The translations under genes and the position numbers were made by a program. The notes beneath the pieces were generated by a model. It saw nothing but the letters and a program-made list of their open reading frames with translations, was not told the DNA's origin and ran no database searches. Below are positions 37,032 through 50,216 of a stretch of DNA of 64,000 nt, one piece after another. Source of the stretch: Adenanthera pavonina. Its lineage: Eukaryota > Streptophyta > Magnoliopsida > Fabales > Fabaceae. How positions within the stretch are numbered: the stretch's first letter is position 1; each line of letters starts with the position of its first letter. The stretch is from NCBI GenBank assembly GCA_026686845.1, contig JAIVEN010000028.1, positions 9,501,001 to 9,565,000 of the forward strand. Reading direction: 5' to 3'.

Positions 37032-38762
37032 TGTTAGTTCAACTGGTTTCCCAAGAGGGAGGTGAATTGGAATGATTGAAAATTTTCTACAAAGATGAAA
37101 TACAATAGTGATACTAAAAGATAACTGAAAACAAAGTATAAGAAATAAGGAGTAAAGGGAAAAGAACTCAGTAGTTTATCCTGGTTCGATCTATTTCACT
37201 TGACTTACATTCAGTCCCTAACCCACCATTTTGGGATTTCTCGATTATCTCTTACAAGATTTGAATGGGTTCTTGCAATGACCGCAGTACAATATCAGCC
37301 CGAACTTTGGACCGAAACAAGTTCTCTCACTCTTCTCACCCAAGAGTAAGACTATCCCCTTTAGTGTAATCTCACACTAAGTACTCTCTACAAGTATGCA
37401 GATGTTTACAGAATGAAAACTCTCTCAAAAAAGTAGATATGAAAGTTAAGATACAATGAATGAGCAAAATAGAGGGTAGGTAAGCTTTGAATGAACCAAT
37501 AAATGAATCAGCAGAGTTTTGGCATATATATTGTTTTTCTCATTACCCAACAACTTTAATGAGGACTTATTTAGAGTTTTAGGGCAAAATCATCCATTAG
37601 AAACAAATATTAGCTATTACTCTCAGTAAAATAGCCATTCACCTACCACATTAAATGCATCTGACAGAGGTTATGCAGATAACCTCCTCAGGTTATGTGA
37701 ATAACGGGTAACTATTTACCTTTATTTTCAACGTAAAGCTTTTGTTTTGCGGATAACCTATCTAGGTTATACGGATAATGTGCTACCCAGAATGACTAAG
37801 TTTTAGCTCAAAATCATTTTCATGAAAACCCACTCTGTTATTAGGATAACGTTAAGTTTTTCTCAAACTGAGTTTTTGTGAAACTTAGGCTATCAGGATA
37901 ATCTCCCAAGGTTATGTGGATAACCTGTTTTGCTGAAGAAGAGCTAATAGTTCCATAACATAGTTTATGCGGATAACCTCCCTAGGTTATGCTGATAACC
38001 TGTTTCCCTGAAAGCTCAAGTATTCTGAAATATAGGTCATGCGGATAATCTCCTTAGTTTATGTGGATAACCTGTTTACTCGAGGAGTCCAAGTGCTCTG
38101 TGACACACATTGTATGGATAACCTCTCTTGGTTATGCAAATAATGGGCTTCACAGTACCACTTTTCTTCACTGTTCACTTCCTTATATGGATAAGATACC
38201 CACCTTATCAGGATAACCACTTAGACTTACTTAAGAACTTGATTCCCAAGTTATGTTATGCAGATAACCTCAATCCCTTTTCATGAAACTGAAGAATGGA
38301 CTTTGGAAAAGTTTTGAGATTGAGTTTTTATCCCCATAATCTTCAATAGTTATGCATATAAGGTAAAATATTTTCTTGAAACTAGGGTAAATACTTAGAA
38401 ACATCTATGAAATTGAGATCTTATCCCCATAAGCTAAAACATGCTTATGAAAGTCGATTTGAACACTCCAGAGTTATTTTGATATTGAAGCTTTATCCCT
38501 ACAAGATAGCTCTTTACTTGAAAATCATTTTGAAATCATGAACTAATCATTAATCATTCAATTAGTTATCTCATTTAATATTGGGTTAATTGAAATTTAA
38601 AACTCAATTATTTTCTTTTACAAATAATTACTTAAAGCATGTGAAACAACTGTTCATTCTTCAGGAAACTCCAACTTTGTTCTTCATTTCTCTTGTGTTC
38701 CTTTGATATTAGATCTCCAAGCTCATTTGTTTTTTAGAATAATCAAAACATCTAAATTAACA
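37032..38762 (-). mobile_element. Solo copia LTR with GGATAACC repeats (S4)
   Basis: Minus strand TGTTAATTTAGATGTTTTGA (38762) to GTTGAACTAACA (37032), 1731 bp. It has perfect 5-bp duplications GATCA at 37027-37031 and 38763-38767. The inner end shares the skeleton of the SIRE-like LTRs: GGTTTCCCAAGAGGGAGGTG, then GTTTATCCTGGTTCGATCTA, then ACTTGAC-TACATTCAGTCCCTAA. The middle (about 37675-38285) differs: instead of TTCGTCTG motifs it carries some eight copies of a GGATAACCTCC-TAGGTTATG-GGATAACC unit. Confidence 0.93.
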
Positions 38763-39588
38763 GATCATGCATTATAACAGGATTTATATCTCATACATAA
38801 ATTGATGCATAATCTCAACATAACTTTAAAACTTGCATAATAATATCATTCATCCTACTCTTCCTCCTTTCCTTATGCTCTTCATGGACTCCTTGCATTT
38901 CTTTGCCCTAACATTTAGTAATTTAGGGAGGGTGAGATTCAAAGAATCTCAATAGTCACCACCAATCGAGCAAATATATCATCACATAATGCAAGCATAC
39001 ATCATCAAATCATTATTTAAACATTTAGAATTATTTATGCTCAAACATTTTGTAGAAAATTGGACAGAGTCTCACCTTGTATTTTAGGCATCTTGGGGTC
39101 TCAAAACCCCTCAAACAATTCAGCCAATAACATTAAATCATCACAAATCGACTTGCAAATAATAGGCAACTCATCAAACCATTGCAAACTATTTGGCAAT
39201 AAAATGCAAGATTAGGTTGATAAACTACCTTGTGGCTTTTCAACACTTTGTAAACTTTGTGGACCCTTTCCTTGATCCTCTAACACTTCCTTGAACCCTA
39301 TTTCATCAAAAAACAAAGGTGTTAAGTCACTGATTGTATGACTTCCTTCATAAATAGCTCACTTTAACCCTAATTTTTCACTTTGCTTTCCGTTTGTATT
39401 TTCTTGTATAACATAATTGTTCTAACCTATTTTGGACTCAATGAGTCCATTTTTGGGGTCAAAACTTTAAGATTCCAAGTCTATATTGAACCCCAATTCA
39501 GCCAAAAATTACAAGAAAATTTAGAAAAATATTTACTCCATGAATCTTGAAACAACTTGTACATTCATGCATCTTAAGACATTTCCAA

Positions 39589-40120
39589 CACTACGCCAAA
39601 ATATGCCTTTCTTGGCAGTTATTTTAGCTTTTATTGGCGTTTAAAAATAGTCAAGTATGTTAGCACCGAAAAAAATTATATCTTTCATTGGCAGTTTAGA
39701 ACCGCCAAAAACAGTAATATTAATTTGCAATTGTACATAATAACCGCAAATAAATGTCATTCTCCATTAAAAAAATTGTTTATTTTTTTTTCTTAAGTTG
39801 GCGGTGATATATTATAACCGCCAACAAAAGTCATATTCCTTTGCAGTTATATGTAATAACCGCAAAGAAATTTTGACTTTTAGTTGGTGGTTACATATAT
39901 AACCGCCAACTTAAGTGAGAAATATTAATTTTTAATTAATTTTAACTTTTACTTTTAATTGACGGTTATGTAATTATCCACCAACTAAACTTTTATAAAT
40001 TTTTTTATTTAAATTTGAATATTCGAATTTTAATATGAGTTGGCGGTTCTAATTTAGAACCGCCAACCAAAATCTTTTCATTGGCGGTTGTATATAATAA
40101 CCGCCAATGAAAGAACTTAT
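39589..40120. repeat. Left subterminal hairpin array of CACTA
   Basis: About seven inverted-repeat units of the form TTGGCGGTT-(8-12 bases)-AACCGCCAA, e.g. at 39800-39826, 39885-39908, 40041-40069 and 40081-40107, with variants (TTGCAGTT/AACCGCAA, 39841). In CACTA elements subterminal repeats are the binding sites of the TNPA-type protein; that role is inferred here. Confidence 0.85.
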
Positions 40121-40670
40121 TTTTTTTTGCTACATTTTATTATTTTTGTAATCCCACGAACCTGCTTCAGTGTCAATATGCATAATCGAATACCTATAAC
40201 TAAAAGACATCTATCTAAAGCAAAAGTTATATTATATTCAAAATATCTCAATAAAAAGTTACAGACAATATTTATATCCAATTGACAAGAGCAAAAAATG
40301 ATATAACAGATCTAATTAACATTATCCAGTAACTAGATTTTCAAAAGTATCATATATATATATATCAGGCCAATCTATAGCTTCTACACTAACAACTAAT
40401 ATATATACACATGACCAAAAGCTACATATCTAACTATCTGCCATATATGATGACCAAGAGAACAAAAAAAGCATGCATCTTCTAGCCTTTAGAAGTGATC
40501 AGTCTATGCTTCTTCCCTTGTACTGCTAGCAACATGATCAATTTTAAATTCATAAGTTATCCAAAACAGATTAGAAGCACCAATTGAATGTAACTATATG
40601 ATAGAACCAAAACCAAACAACTACAAAGTACAACCAAACAACTACAAATAACACTATAGAATATGTTCAC
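40121..40670. other. Non-coding CACTA segment
   Basis: AT-rich stretch between the left hairpin array and the stop codon of the Ulp1-type gene. No gene seen; likely its 3' untranslated region. Confidence 0.5.
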
Positions 40671-43600
40671 TTATACCCATCTCCTAAGTCCAACCACATA
40701 TTGGCTCCATTCCTCTATGAGTTCTTTTATCTGAGCTTCGGAGTATCCCTCAGAGTATGTATCTGGAAAATACTAAAAATAAAAATATCATATATTACAG
40801 AAGTAGTTTATATTATTAAAATTTTATAGCAATATCATAAAAATGAATTATGCACATACCTTGGAGGGGATCGAGATTTGTCGATGTAAAATAATATCTT
40901 TCATGTATTTTAGCACATAGTATCCACAATCATTATCATTAGATTGTTTCAAACACTGAATAAAATTATATGAATATTAGATGAATTACAATAAATGTTA
41001 ATCTCAATAGTTGATTGAGTATTAAATTATAAATACCTGAATACATGTCCATTTATACAATAAGGCCGGATCTGGTGGAGTCTTTTGGTCGTTGGGCTTA
41101 CTATTGTTGCTTAGCCCGCATGCTGCTCGAAACATACTCACACCTCTGTTAAGCATTACAAAATAAAATTAATATAGAAAAAATCAAGGTTAATAAATAG
41201 AAAAATACAAAAAACAAATAATATAATTGCATTTTCTTATTGATTTATCATCTCTAGCATCTGCAGGTTGTAGTCTGGCGGATTTCCTTTGGGATCCAAA
41301 AAATATATTTTTGTTTTGATTGGTTCAATACAAATCAACATCCAATGATTCCTAGAAGAAAGATTTACTAGTTTTAGCAAAAAAACTTAAAATAAAGCAG
41401 TCCAACATGAAATAAGACATTATTTAAAAGTTTAGTAATAAGTGACTTACCCCTACATAAATGGTGCCAAAAATAACACCCCTTCACCCCCTTTACAGTC
41501 AATGCATCCGCCACATCTTGCGACTGTTCTGTGATCTTTCTCTATGGCATCAAACCCGATGTATAAGCTGAAATATCTTGTGGGTGGATGAAGGCAAATC
41601 TGTCTGTCAGCTAAGAAGGGACTATAATTTTTTCATACAAAAATCTAAAATGGAAAAAGTAATAGATTAGTATCACATAGTCAAATGAAAGATCAATTCA
41701 TTTATGTTAATTTCAATACCTGATGTATATGTTAATATTTTGTACCCCAAGCCATCCATGATCAATGATGTAGGAGATTATATCTTCAGTAATCACTTCA
41801 AATACTTCTTTACCATAAACCCCTGCATCATAAGGAATGTGTATCAATTGCTACAACCCCATGGTTAATATACCATTAAGCAATTTACAATTTTGTGAGT
41901 TTGATGGCTGAGGTTGTCCCTTTGCTGGTGCAATGATTGATTCCCCCGATTGTCCCAACAAAACTTTCTTCCTTTGACTCTTTCCTGTGGACTGTGCAAC
42001 ACAAGTAGTCAATTATTAACATAAAAACAAATTGTAATTAATTGGCTTGTCAACTAAAATATACCTTTTTCGGTGGAGCTATAGTAATGAGATTCACAAG
42101 CCATGCTACAAATCCACCTATGGCCTGTTCTATCATTTCTGCTCCCTCGGTAGGCACAGGCAACCTCGCAGTCTCTTCTTTAGGAAGTGTAATCGATACT
42201 CTAACATGTTCTGCAGGCAAGGGTACATTGTGAAGCATGTCCCCTGGGATGTTATGCACCTGCCCTTTTGCAACCACACGCCGGGGGTCATCTAGCCATA
42301 ACAAGTAATGTCCTATACCCTATACTAGTCATAACATTAGAAATTATTAATATATATCAACAACTAACTATAAATTTAGTTAATAAGAGAAGCAATTACT
42401 GAAGGGAGATGCTCAGATGGAGGAGTACAGATATCTTTCACACTAGGACTGACTGTAACCCCTTAGCTCCCCTACAACGCAGCTTGTTTGACCAACAACT
42501 CAAGCTGGGCTAATCGTCTATTCATGTCATATTGTGTTTCATGTTGTTGTTGGATGATTGCCTCCAATTCAAGAACCTTAGCCGTAGCATTAGAGTGGTG
42601 GCGTTTGGTCTCGAAGTAGGCCCTATTGGTGACACCAAATCCAGCACCTCTAACACGTCCAGGGTGTTCAGGGAGCTTCAGTGCTTGGCTAAGTACATCC
42701 AACCTTGAGCCTTGCTCGCCTTTAGAGGTCTGATTTGAAATCTGGATCTGTGAAATTAAAACAAGAAATAATTTTTTGTCCTTCTGAAAAATGAGAGTTC
42801 AAATCATTGTTGTAAGGTAGCACTTACTATTTTTTCAACAACTTTTTGAACATTCTCATTCTCAATAATCCCTTCTTTGTTTTTCCTGGATTTTGACCAC
42901 AGCTCATGATGGGGTACTTTTGTCCACGTGGATCCCTCCCTCAATACATGTGCATTCACGGAAATATTAATTGTGCATTCAAATAAATTTAAGTATTGAC
43001 AAACATAAGATATATATGCACTTACCAACTTCCTCTCTACTCCAAAGTATCCCAGACGGCCGACTCGGGAAGGGTACTATTGACTCTTTGCCCTTTAACT
43101 ATTTGCTTCACTTAATTTCTGAAAATATTTCAATACTAAAATCATATAATTATAAACAAAGAGGATTAGAATATTTAAATATGAATAGGAAAAATTGTTC
43201 ACCTTAAACTTCTCCTAACGCCGCAGATCGATAAAGTCATCCCAGTGTTCTTGTTTTATGTAGATTCTAAATTCCTCAGGTGGATGCTCAATGATGTTGC
43301 TAGCTTCATCTTTCATAAAGTGCCTCATCAAGATATATCAAAAATTACGCATCAAAATCCCTGCCTTTTGATATATATACACTCTATGGCTTTCATCAAC
43401 GTCAAAAGAAGACTATAAAACAAAATACTCAAATTAATTATAACAGGTTTGCATGCATAAAAAATGTAGCTAAGTACTGAAATTAATTAAAATTACCACT
43501 ATGTCTTGGAAAACTAAATCCTTCACAGCAAATGGGACTTTCCTCCAATCATCCCATTCTGGATGGCTGATGGGCACCTTCAACTTTGCAGCCACTCCTA

Positions 43601-43766
43601 TATAGCTACTTAACTTCTTCCCACCTTCATTGACTGGATCATTTTTGTAATTCCATTCCACATGGATCTTGTTTCCAGTATCTCTTGTGTGGCAAACCTC
43701 TTTCATTACTATCAAACCACGTCGGTGCTTCATCATCTCTCATTGTAATGTGACACGCTTTGCCAT
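40671..43766 (-). pseudogene. CACTA second gene: Transposase_24-like region plus Ulp1-like protease
   Basis: Likely start ATG at 43766 (MAKRVT, a stop follows within ten codons). Blocks in order: VCHTRDTGNKIHVEWN and a KKLSSYIGVAAKLKVPISH-type region (43500-43690); WTKVPHHELWSKSRKN (42880-42930); PEHPGRVRGAGFGVT followed by a coiled coil (LEAIIQQQHETQYDMNRRL, 42480-42690); and an AIGGFVAWL block (42080-42130). The C-terminal C48 cysteine protease of Ulp1/SUMO-protease type has NHW (41340s), a D in LDP-like sequence, and the catalytic SNDNDCGYYVLKY (40905-40950). The last codons end at TAA 40671-40673. Introns are visible: donor GTATGTG at 40860 and acceptor near 40777. Several stops suggest a decayed copy. 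Such proteins are usual in plant CACTA elements. Confidence 0.75.
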
Positions 43767-43859
43767 ATTTACCTGTAATAATATCAAAAGGATTAATTAA
43801 ATAATGAAAATAAATTGAAGGCAATATATATATGTTTAAATAAAACCTTTTCCTCTTTC

Positions 43860-46800
43860 TTGTTCTACCATGAATGATTCCTCCCCTCATTTTCATGATC
43901 CAAATCCCTTCTTCATGGTCATCTCTCGTATAGAGGGCATCATCTACAGTGGAACCAACATCAAATGATGCCCTAGAAAATGGATCATCCTCAATATCTT
44001 CATCCTGTTGGTCTCCACCTTGATCTTATTAAGATCAACTAGAACGAACCCTAACTCATCAACTTGAAGGCCATTCTTGTTGTCAACCCACTTACAATTG
44101 AAAATCGATGCTCAAAATAAGATGTAATCCAACTCCTATATGTGCTCAACTGCCCTAAAGTATGACATATTTGCAAAAAATAGGGTTTCTGTCTTTGGCA
44201 CTAGAAATATGCATTGATTGAGCTATAAGGGTTACCCCACTGTTTTGTATTGTGCTTTGATCATCCTGCTCTTTGGTATAGAATGTGTAGCCATTTATGA
44301 GGTAACCAGTGTAAGAGAAGACATGCATAGATGGACCATTAGCTAACCATCTCAACTTGTCTGAAACTGAACTAGTATTCCTTTCCTACTCTGAAATAAT
44401 ATGATCTCTCAGCCAATCTATAAAAAATTTATTGTGTTCTTTTGATATCTAACTCTCATTCTTATTGGGGTTTAAGCTTCTAAGCTTCTCCTTGTGCATT
44501 TCCACATATGGAAGAACCTCATCAGAGTTGTGCAAAACATATAAGTGATCTTGCTCCCACTGTGTCCTGGATATGCTAACAATTTCTTTTCCCGTAATCC
44601 CTTCCCCAGATGTTCTTCCCATGTGATGATACTTAGGAAGGCCAATGTTATCAACATTGGATAAGTATTCGGTGCAAAATTCAACAGCTTATTCGGCTAC
44701 TTACCATTCAATAATACAACCCTCTGGTCTTCTTCAGTTTTTCACATAACCTTTTAATATCTTCATGTAACGTTCAATTGGGTACATCCACCTCATATAA
44801 GCTGGACCACATAACTATGTCTCCCTAACTAGGTGAACCGTTAGATGATCCATCATATCAAAGAACAAAGGTGGGAAATACATCTCAAGCTTGCACAAAG
44901 TGACAACAATGTCTCTTTGCAATGCCGACAACTTCACAGGGTCAATCACTTTGCTGCAAATATACTTGAAGAAGAAATATAGTTTAGTGATTGTCCCTCG
45001 AACCTTTTTGGGCAAAATGGATCGCATAGCCATCGGCATGAAATTCTCCATCAAAACATGGCAATCATGAGACTTCAAACCTTTAACTTCAAGTCTTTCA
45101 TAGAAACAAGGTTCCTAATGTTTGAGGAGTACCCCTCTGGAACTTTAACCTCATCAAGAAACTTACAAAAAGTGATTTTCTCTTTTCTAGATAGTGTATA
45201 TGCCGCCGGAGGTAGATAATTACGGCGTTTCTCCTTCACTGGTGCCAACTCTCCTCTTATTCCCATAACAACTAAGTCCAGCCTTGCCTTCATGCCATCT
45301 TTAGTCTTTCTCGATACATTACATAATGTACTAATAATGCTTTCACATACATTTTTTTCTATATGCATGACATCAAGGAAGTGCCTCACATAGAAAGACT
45401 TCCAATATGGCAATTCAAAGAAAATTGACATTTTCTTCCACCCACTAGTCCTAAGGTATCGTGCAAAAGGCTTCTCGAAGTTGTCATTCAAGTCCTTTAC
45501 CTTGTCAAACAATTGCTCACCACTTAATGGCAAAGTTCCTTTTCCTTCTTCTGTATTCCCATTAAATTCTTGTCTCCACCACCTATAATAATGTCCCTTA
45601 GGCAAAAATCTACGATGTCCGAGGAAGACAAATTTTGAACCATGCTCCAACTATATCGAATGTGTGCCTTCTTCACATACAGGGAATCCAAACTCTCCTT
45701 AGATACTGTAGCCTGACAAATTACCATACGCAGGAAAATCATTGATTCTACCAAACAACATAGCTCTCAATTTGAATGTCTCTTCCCTATATCCGTCATA
45801 CACCTCCACACCCCTCTCCCATAGTAGCTTTAAATCATCAATTAATGGAGCCAAATATACGTCTATATCATTTCCAGGTTGTTTGGGTCCAGAGATTAAC
45901 ATAGACAACATCATAGACTTCCGCTTCATACATAGCCAATGTGGTAGGTTATAAATAACCAAAATCATGGGCCACATACTGTGAGTACTACTCTGTATAC
46001 CATGTGGGTTCATTCCATTGGTAGATAATGCAAGGTGTAGGTTTCTATCTTCTACCCCGAACTCTTCATATTGACTATCAATGTTTTTCCATTGCCAAGA
46101 ATCTACAGGATGTCGATACTTTCCATCTTTAATTCTTTCATCCACATGCCATGTCAATTGCTTCACAATTTCAGGACTTTTGTACAAGCGTCTAAATCTA
46201 GGTATGATAGGAAAATACCATACGACCTTCATTGGACTCGATTCTTTCTTCTTATATCATAGGGCATTGCATTTAGGACATTTGTTTAACGATGCATGTT
46301 CTTTCCGAAATAACACACAATCATTGGGACATGTATGTATCCCCTCATAGCTCATCCCAATAAAGCATAGCATCCATTTAGCCTCATATGTTCAGCTAGG
46401 AAGGTCATTACCCTCTGGTAGCATATCCTTCAAAAGTGCAAGCAATTCTGTGAAGCTCTTATCACTCCATCCATTACCCGCTTTCAAGTTGTACAACTTT
46501 AACACAACTGACAATATTGTGAATTTAGTACAACCATAGTATAATGGCTTTTCTACATTACTTTTCAACCTGTCAAACATCTCAAGACAATCTTGAAGCT
46601 CATTCTCAATCACATTTGCCATCTCTTCAAGACGGTCAGCCTCAAATGTGGTTGTGTCAAAATCATTCAACCCTCTATAACTCAAGCTACTATACGCATC
46701 ATTCGTTTCACCATGCTTTGTCCAACATCTGTAACCTTAATCAATTCCATGACACACTAAATGATCTTCCAAGTCCTCTGCACTAACTCGCTTCCCATAA

Positions 46801-46931
46801 TAACACTTGAAGCAAGGGCATAAAATGTTATTAGGGTCATCTGCATGCTCAACTACAAAACTAATGAACTCCTTCACTCCATCCGTATACTCCTAAGTCA
46901 AATGATTCATAGACATCCATGACCGATCCAT
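43860..46931 (-). pseudogene. CACTA TNP2-type transposase, broken
   Basis: Start ATG 46931 (MDRSWMSMNHLT), a Transpos_assoc-type N-terminus, with a stop at codon 13. Then come a CPCFKCYYG cysteine motif, the Transposase_21 core with VVWYFPIIPRFRRLYKS, LALSTNGMNPHG, HSMWPMILVIYNLPHWLC, LISGPKQPGNDIDVYL and GHRRFLPKGH, and HFLDVMHIEKNVCESI. DUF4218 follows (SHDCHVLMENFMP, LCKLEMYFPPLFFD, 44815-45078) and then a DUF4216-like part (about 43880-44360, KWVDNKNGLQVDELGFVLV). The order is that of plant TNP2 proteins. Stops and frameshifts (for example near 46395, 45700 and 45075) mean no intact product. Confidence 0.9.
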
Positions 46932-49900
46932 ACTCCTGAGATGTGTATCAATTTTGACAGAGCCTCCTCTACAAGTTGAGGGTGCAATAATTCTACAACA
47001 ACATCTCACAAGAAAGTTAGACTTTCCAATTATAAGTACTACCATTTTTCAGCCAATCCCAAACAACCTAAGCTATATAATCATAACTAGAATAATATAG
47101 AAATAAAAAAAAAGCTACAAATAAAGGAAGTAACTGCATAGAGAGGATATAAATTCATCCAAAATTATAATTTCCATAACCAATACGACAAGATATATGT
47201 TATAAATGAAGTTCCAAAGAAAACTATGGAAATAAAAAGGATTGGAGAAGATTACTTTGATCCACCAAACAAACACATTACAAGCAAAGAGCTATTCATT
47301 GATTATTGAAATCTTTTCTGTGGTTCTGCTTCCTCTATTATTAACTTGCCATCCATAATTCACAAAATTTTACAGCACTACTTAGTCATAAACACATTAC
47401 AAGCAAAGAGCTAATATGTTTGATAAATAAACTAAGCTATAGGCTAGTTTCATGTAACTATGGTTAGGTGGGAATAATTGGATTTGTTTATAGTATATCT
47501 AACATGTGCACCACTAGTTATAAATTCAAATAGAGCTCACCATGGTAACATGTACAGAACCTATTATGCAAAATAAATTCAAACAGAGCCTACCATATCA
47601 TGGTATTGATCTATATAATAACTCTTGAGTGAACATAATTGATATAAAGATCAAAAGTTAAAATCAATACCTATGAATAATTTGAGGATATGACAGATCT
47701 ATTCTCCTTGGCACAATAAACACCAGATTTCTTTGAAAAATATAGGCTTGGCCTAATAAACACTCAAAGAAATTAGTTGTAGGCATCACACCAATAATTT
47801 TACAATGTGACCAAATGCAACTAAGTAATTTCTTTTGGATTTATGGATTGACATGTTTAAGGCATGTTTAAAGAAAAAATAACTATAAAAGTCTTGAAAT
47901 GAGAAGCTGCATAATTCTCTCCATGATGAAAAAAAGCCCAAGATGATAGCTTACCTACTCACTGATCTCTGGATCTTAATCAGCACCACTTTCTAGCTAG
48001 GAGAGACACTAAAGAATCAACAATTCTAGTCAACAACCTAGTAAAATCAACATGCATAATGATTAAGTAAACAATATGAGAATATTGATGAAAAGAAGTG
48101 CACAAGAAACCACAGTAACTCATAATCTTCAAATTATTCAAAAAAAGAGATTCAGAACCAATATTACAGCCTCCTATCAATAAAAGAATCCACACTTTAT
48201 GTAATGTATAAAAATACCTACCTTATTCATCTGGATGAGATTTAGTTTGGTAGTCTCTCAATTCTCTTTCTTACTAATTGGGTTTTAAAAAAAATAAAAT
48301 AATATTTTTTTTATCAAAATCACTTGAGAAACCTTTATTATCATAGTATGTAACTAACGTATAGCAATAATTTAACTTGTGGTCTGAACCCATATTTAAT
48401 CATTTGAAGAGTAATGATAATGTCATCAAGGAAAGATCAATTAGTTTTTTCATTAATAGCTAGAATAAAACATAAAAAGAACAGAGTCAGAGGCAATCAC
48501 AGGAAAATATCGAAGACTTTACTTTCAAGTATAAGCCTTTTCAAAGGACATGAAAGGAAAGAAATAAGAACTCTGGGTAGAAAGTAATGCAGCATATTTA
48601 TGAAACCTTTGTAAATTTAGCAGTATCCTCCAGAAGACCAAGGTTTTTCTTTCTTCGTAAAATTTCAGCTGGACTACTGACACAACTCTGTATACCTTTG
48701 CAGCTTCTTAAACTACTAAAAGGTCTTGGATGTTGGGACTGAGAAATTACAGCTTTCAAGCCCAAAAACCAAGAAGTGGCCTGTGCTTTGTCCTTGCATA
48801 TCTAGTCAAAAAGAGATAAATTTGGCAAGAATTGAAACTAAAATTAGAATTTTTAAAAAGCATGAAATGTGTATGAATAAAGCAAAAACACATATTACTG
48901 GATCAAGTGAGCATTCACCATTTGCATAAATTAGAGAAAATGAATGGCACTCCTTCCCAATTTGACTTAGCTTTTGGGACTTTATTTGAAAATGGGGAGC
49001 AATTTATTAGACTAAAACAAGTTAGTTCTTTTTCTTAGACTCATGTGGACAGTGAAATGAGTGAGAAGGCATTAATGTTTGTTTCATACATTTCCCTGTC
49101 CTTGAATAATTTTTATGATTGTACTCAACAGCAAGTGTTTTTCCTGCTGTCCTGAATACCAAATCAAATTTTTCTCATCCTTAAATTAGGGGAAAGAGGG
49201 ACATATTTTAGTAACCTTATCATAAAAGACAGGGGAAAATAACAGGAATAAATAGAGTTATACAGGGGATATATTTGTGCTTGTGAAAATTTCTGTCAAG
49301 AGACAATGCACCATGGAAGTAACAATTGATAGCAAAAAGCACAGCGATTAGAGATCAAAAATCTAATTTCTTACTAACAGTGATTTTCTAAAAGGCAGGA
49401 TTTTAATTTCCATAAAAAGTTATCGTGGAATTATATATAAGGTGCTTTGGTTGACAAGTCTACAAGTCCAGTGTTAGCATATTTTTAAATACCTTTTTCT
49501 CTTATGCAATTTTATTACCTCATACTTTCATCAAATTTTAAAGTTCGTATACAATCTTTAAGACAACCCTTATTGCAAGTCCTACATCATCAAGCTACTA
49601 GGCATAATATGCTAAAATATATATATATATATAAAGTATGAAAATAAAGAAGAACATACCTATACAAATTCATGGTTCCCTCCCATTGAGTACCAAAGGC
49701 TCATTGTCCTTCCGCCACAAAGCTTCTCATGTCTTCTCACCCAGATAACTCAGTAAATTGCGACTGCAGTTAATTTAATTGTCACTGAACTTATCAGATC
49801 TGAATAACAATGAGACAACAAAGTCATTAACTATACTTGCCTTTAGTGTGGGTACAAGAGCAAAATGTAGTCCGAATCTAGGTGCCTTTGAATCTAATTG

Positions 49901-50216
49901 AAGAAGGAATGTTGGCTTGAAGAGTGAGACGACACTGGATTGGGGAGGAATGAAGATTACTGCTTTCCGGCGGAGACGTTGCAGAGGTGAAGAGAGACTA
50001 GACCGATGAAGTGTGAGCTAGAGAGAAGCTGGAGGTGGAGACTGGTGAGAAGAACAACCGGCTAGCATGGAGGAGGAAATTAGACGGGAGCCAAAGACCT
50101 ATGGAGTGACAGCTGCAGCTCAAGTGAGAAAATTTGTTTTTGAAGTAGGCAGCTGAAAATTTGTTTCTGAAGTATGCGGCCGAACTCGAGAAAAAGAAGT
50201 TAGGTTAACACAAATG
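46932..50216 (-). other. CACTA 5' region, no coding sequence seen
   Basis: AT-rich stretch upstream of the transposase, with no recognised domain on either strand. The segment 49900-50110 is richer in G and A and lies just inside the right hairpin array, where En/Spm promoters are found. An (AT)n tract lies at 49617-49633. It probably contains leader and intron sequence. Confidence 0.5.

Noticed and set aside
37675..38285. Regularly spaced GGATAACC units as a CRISPR-like array
   Set aside because: The units are degenerate, palindromic and lie inside a plant LTR with its own target duplication. CRISPR arrays do not occur in plant nuclear DNA.
39589..40120. Hairpin units as microRNA precursors
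   Set aside because: Arms are short (about 9 bp) with small loops and repeated many times at the CACTA end, matching subterminal binding repeats rather than miRNA foldbacks.
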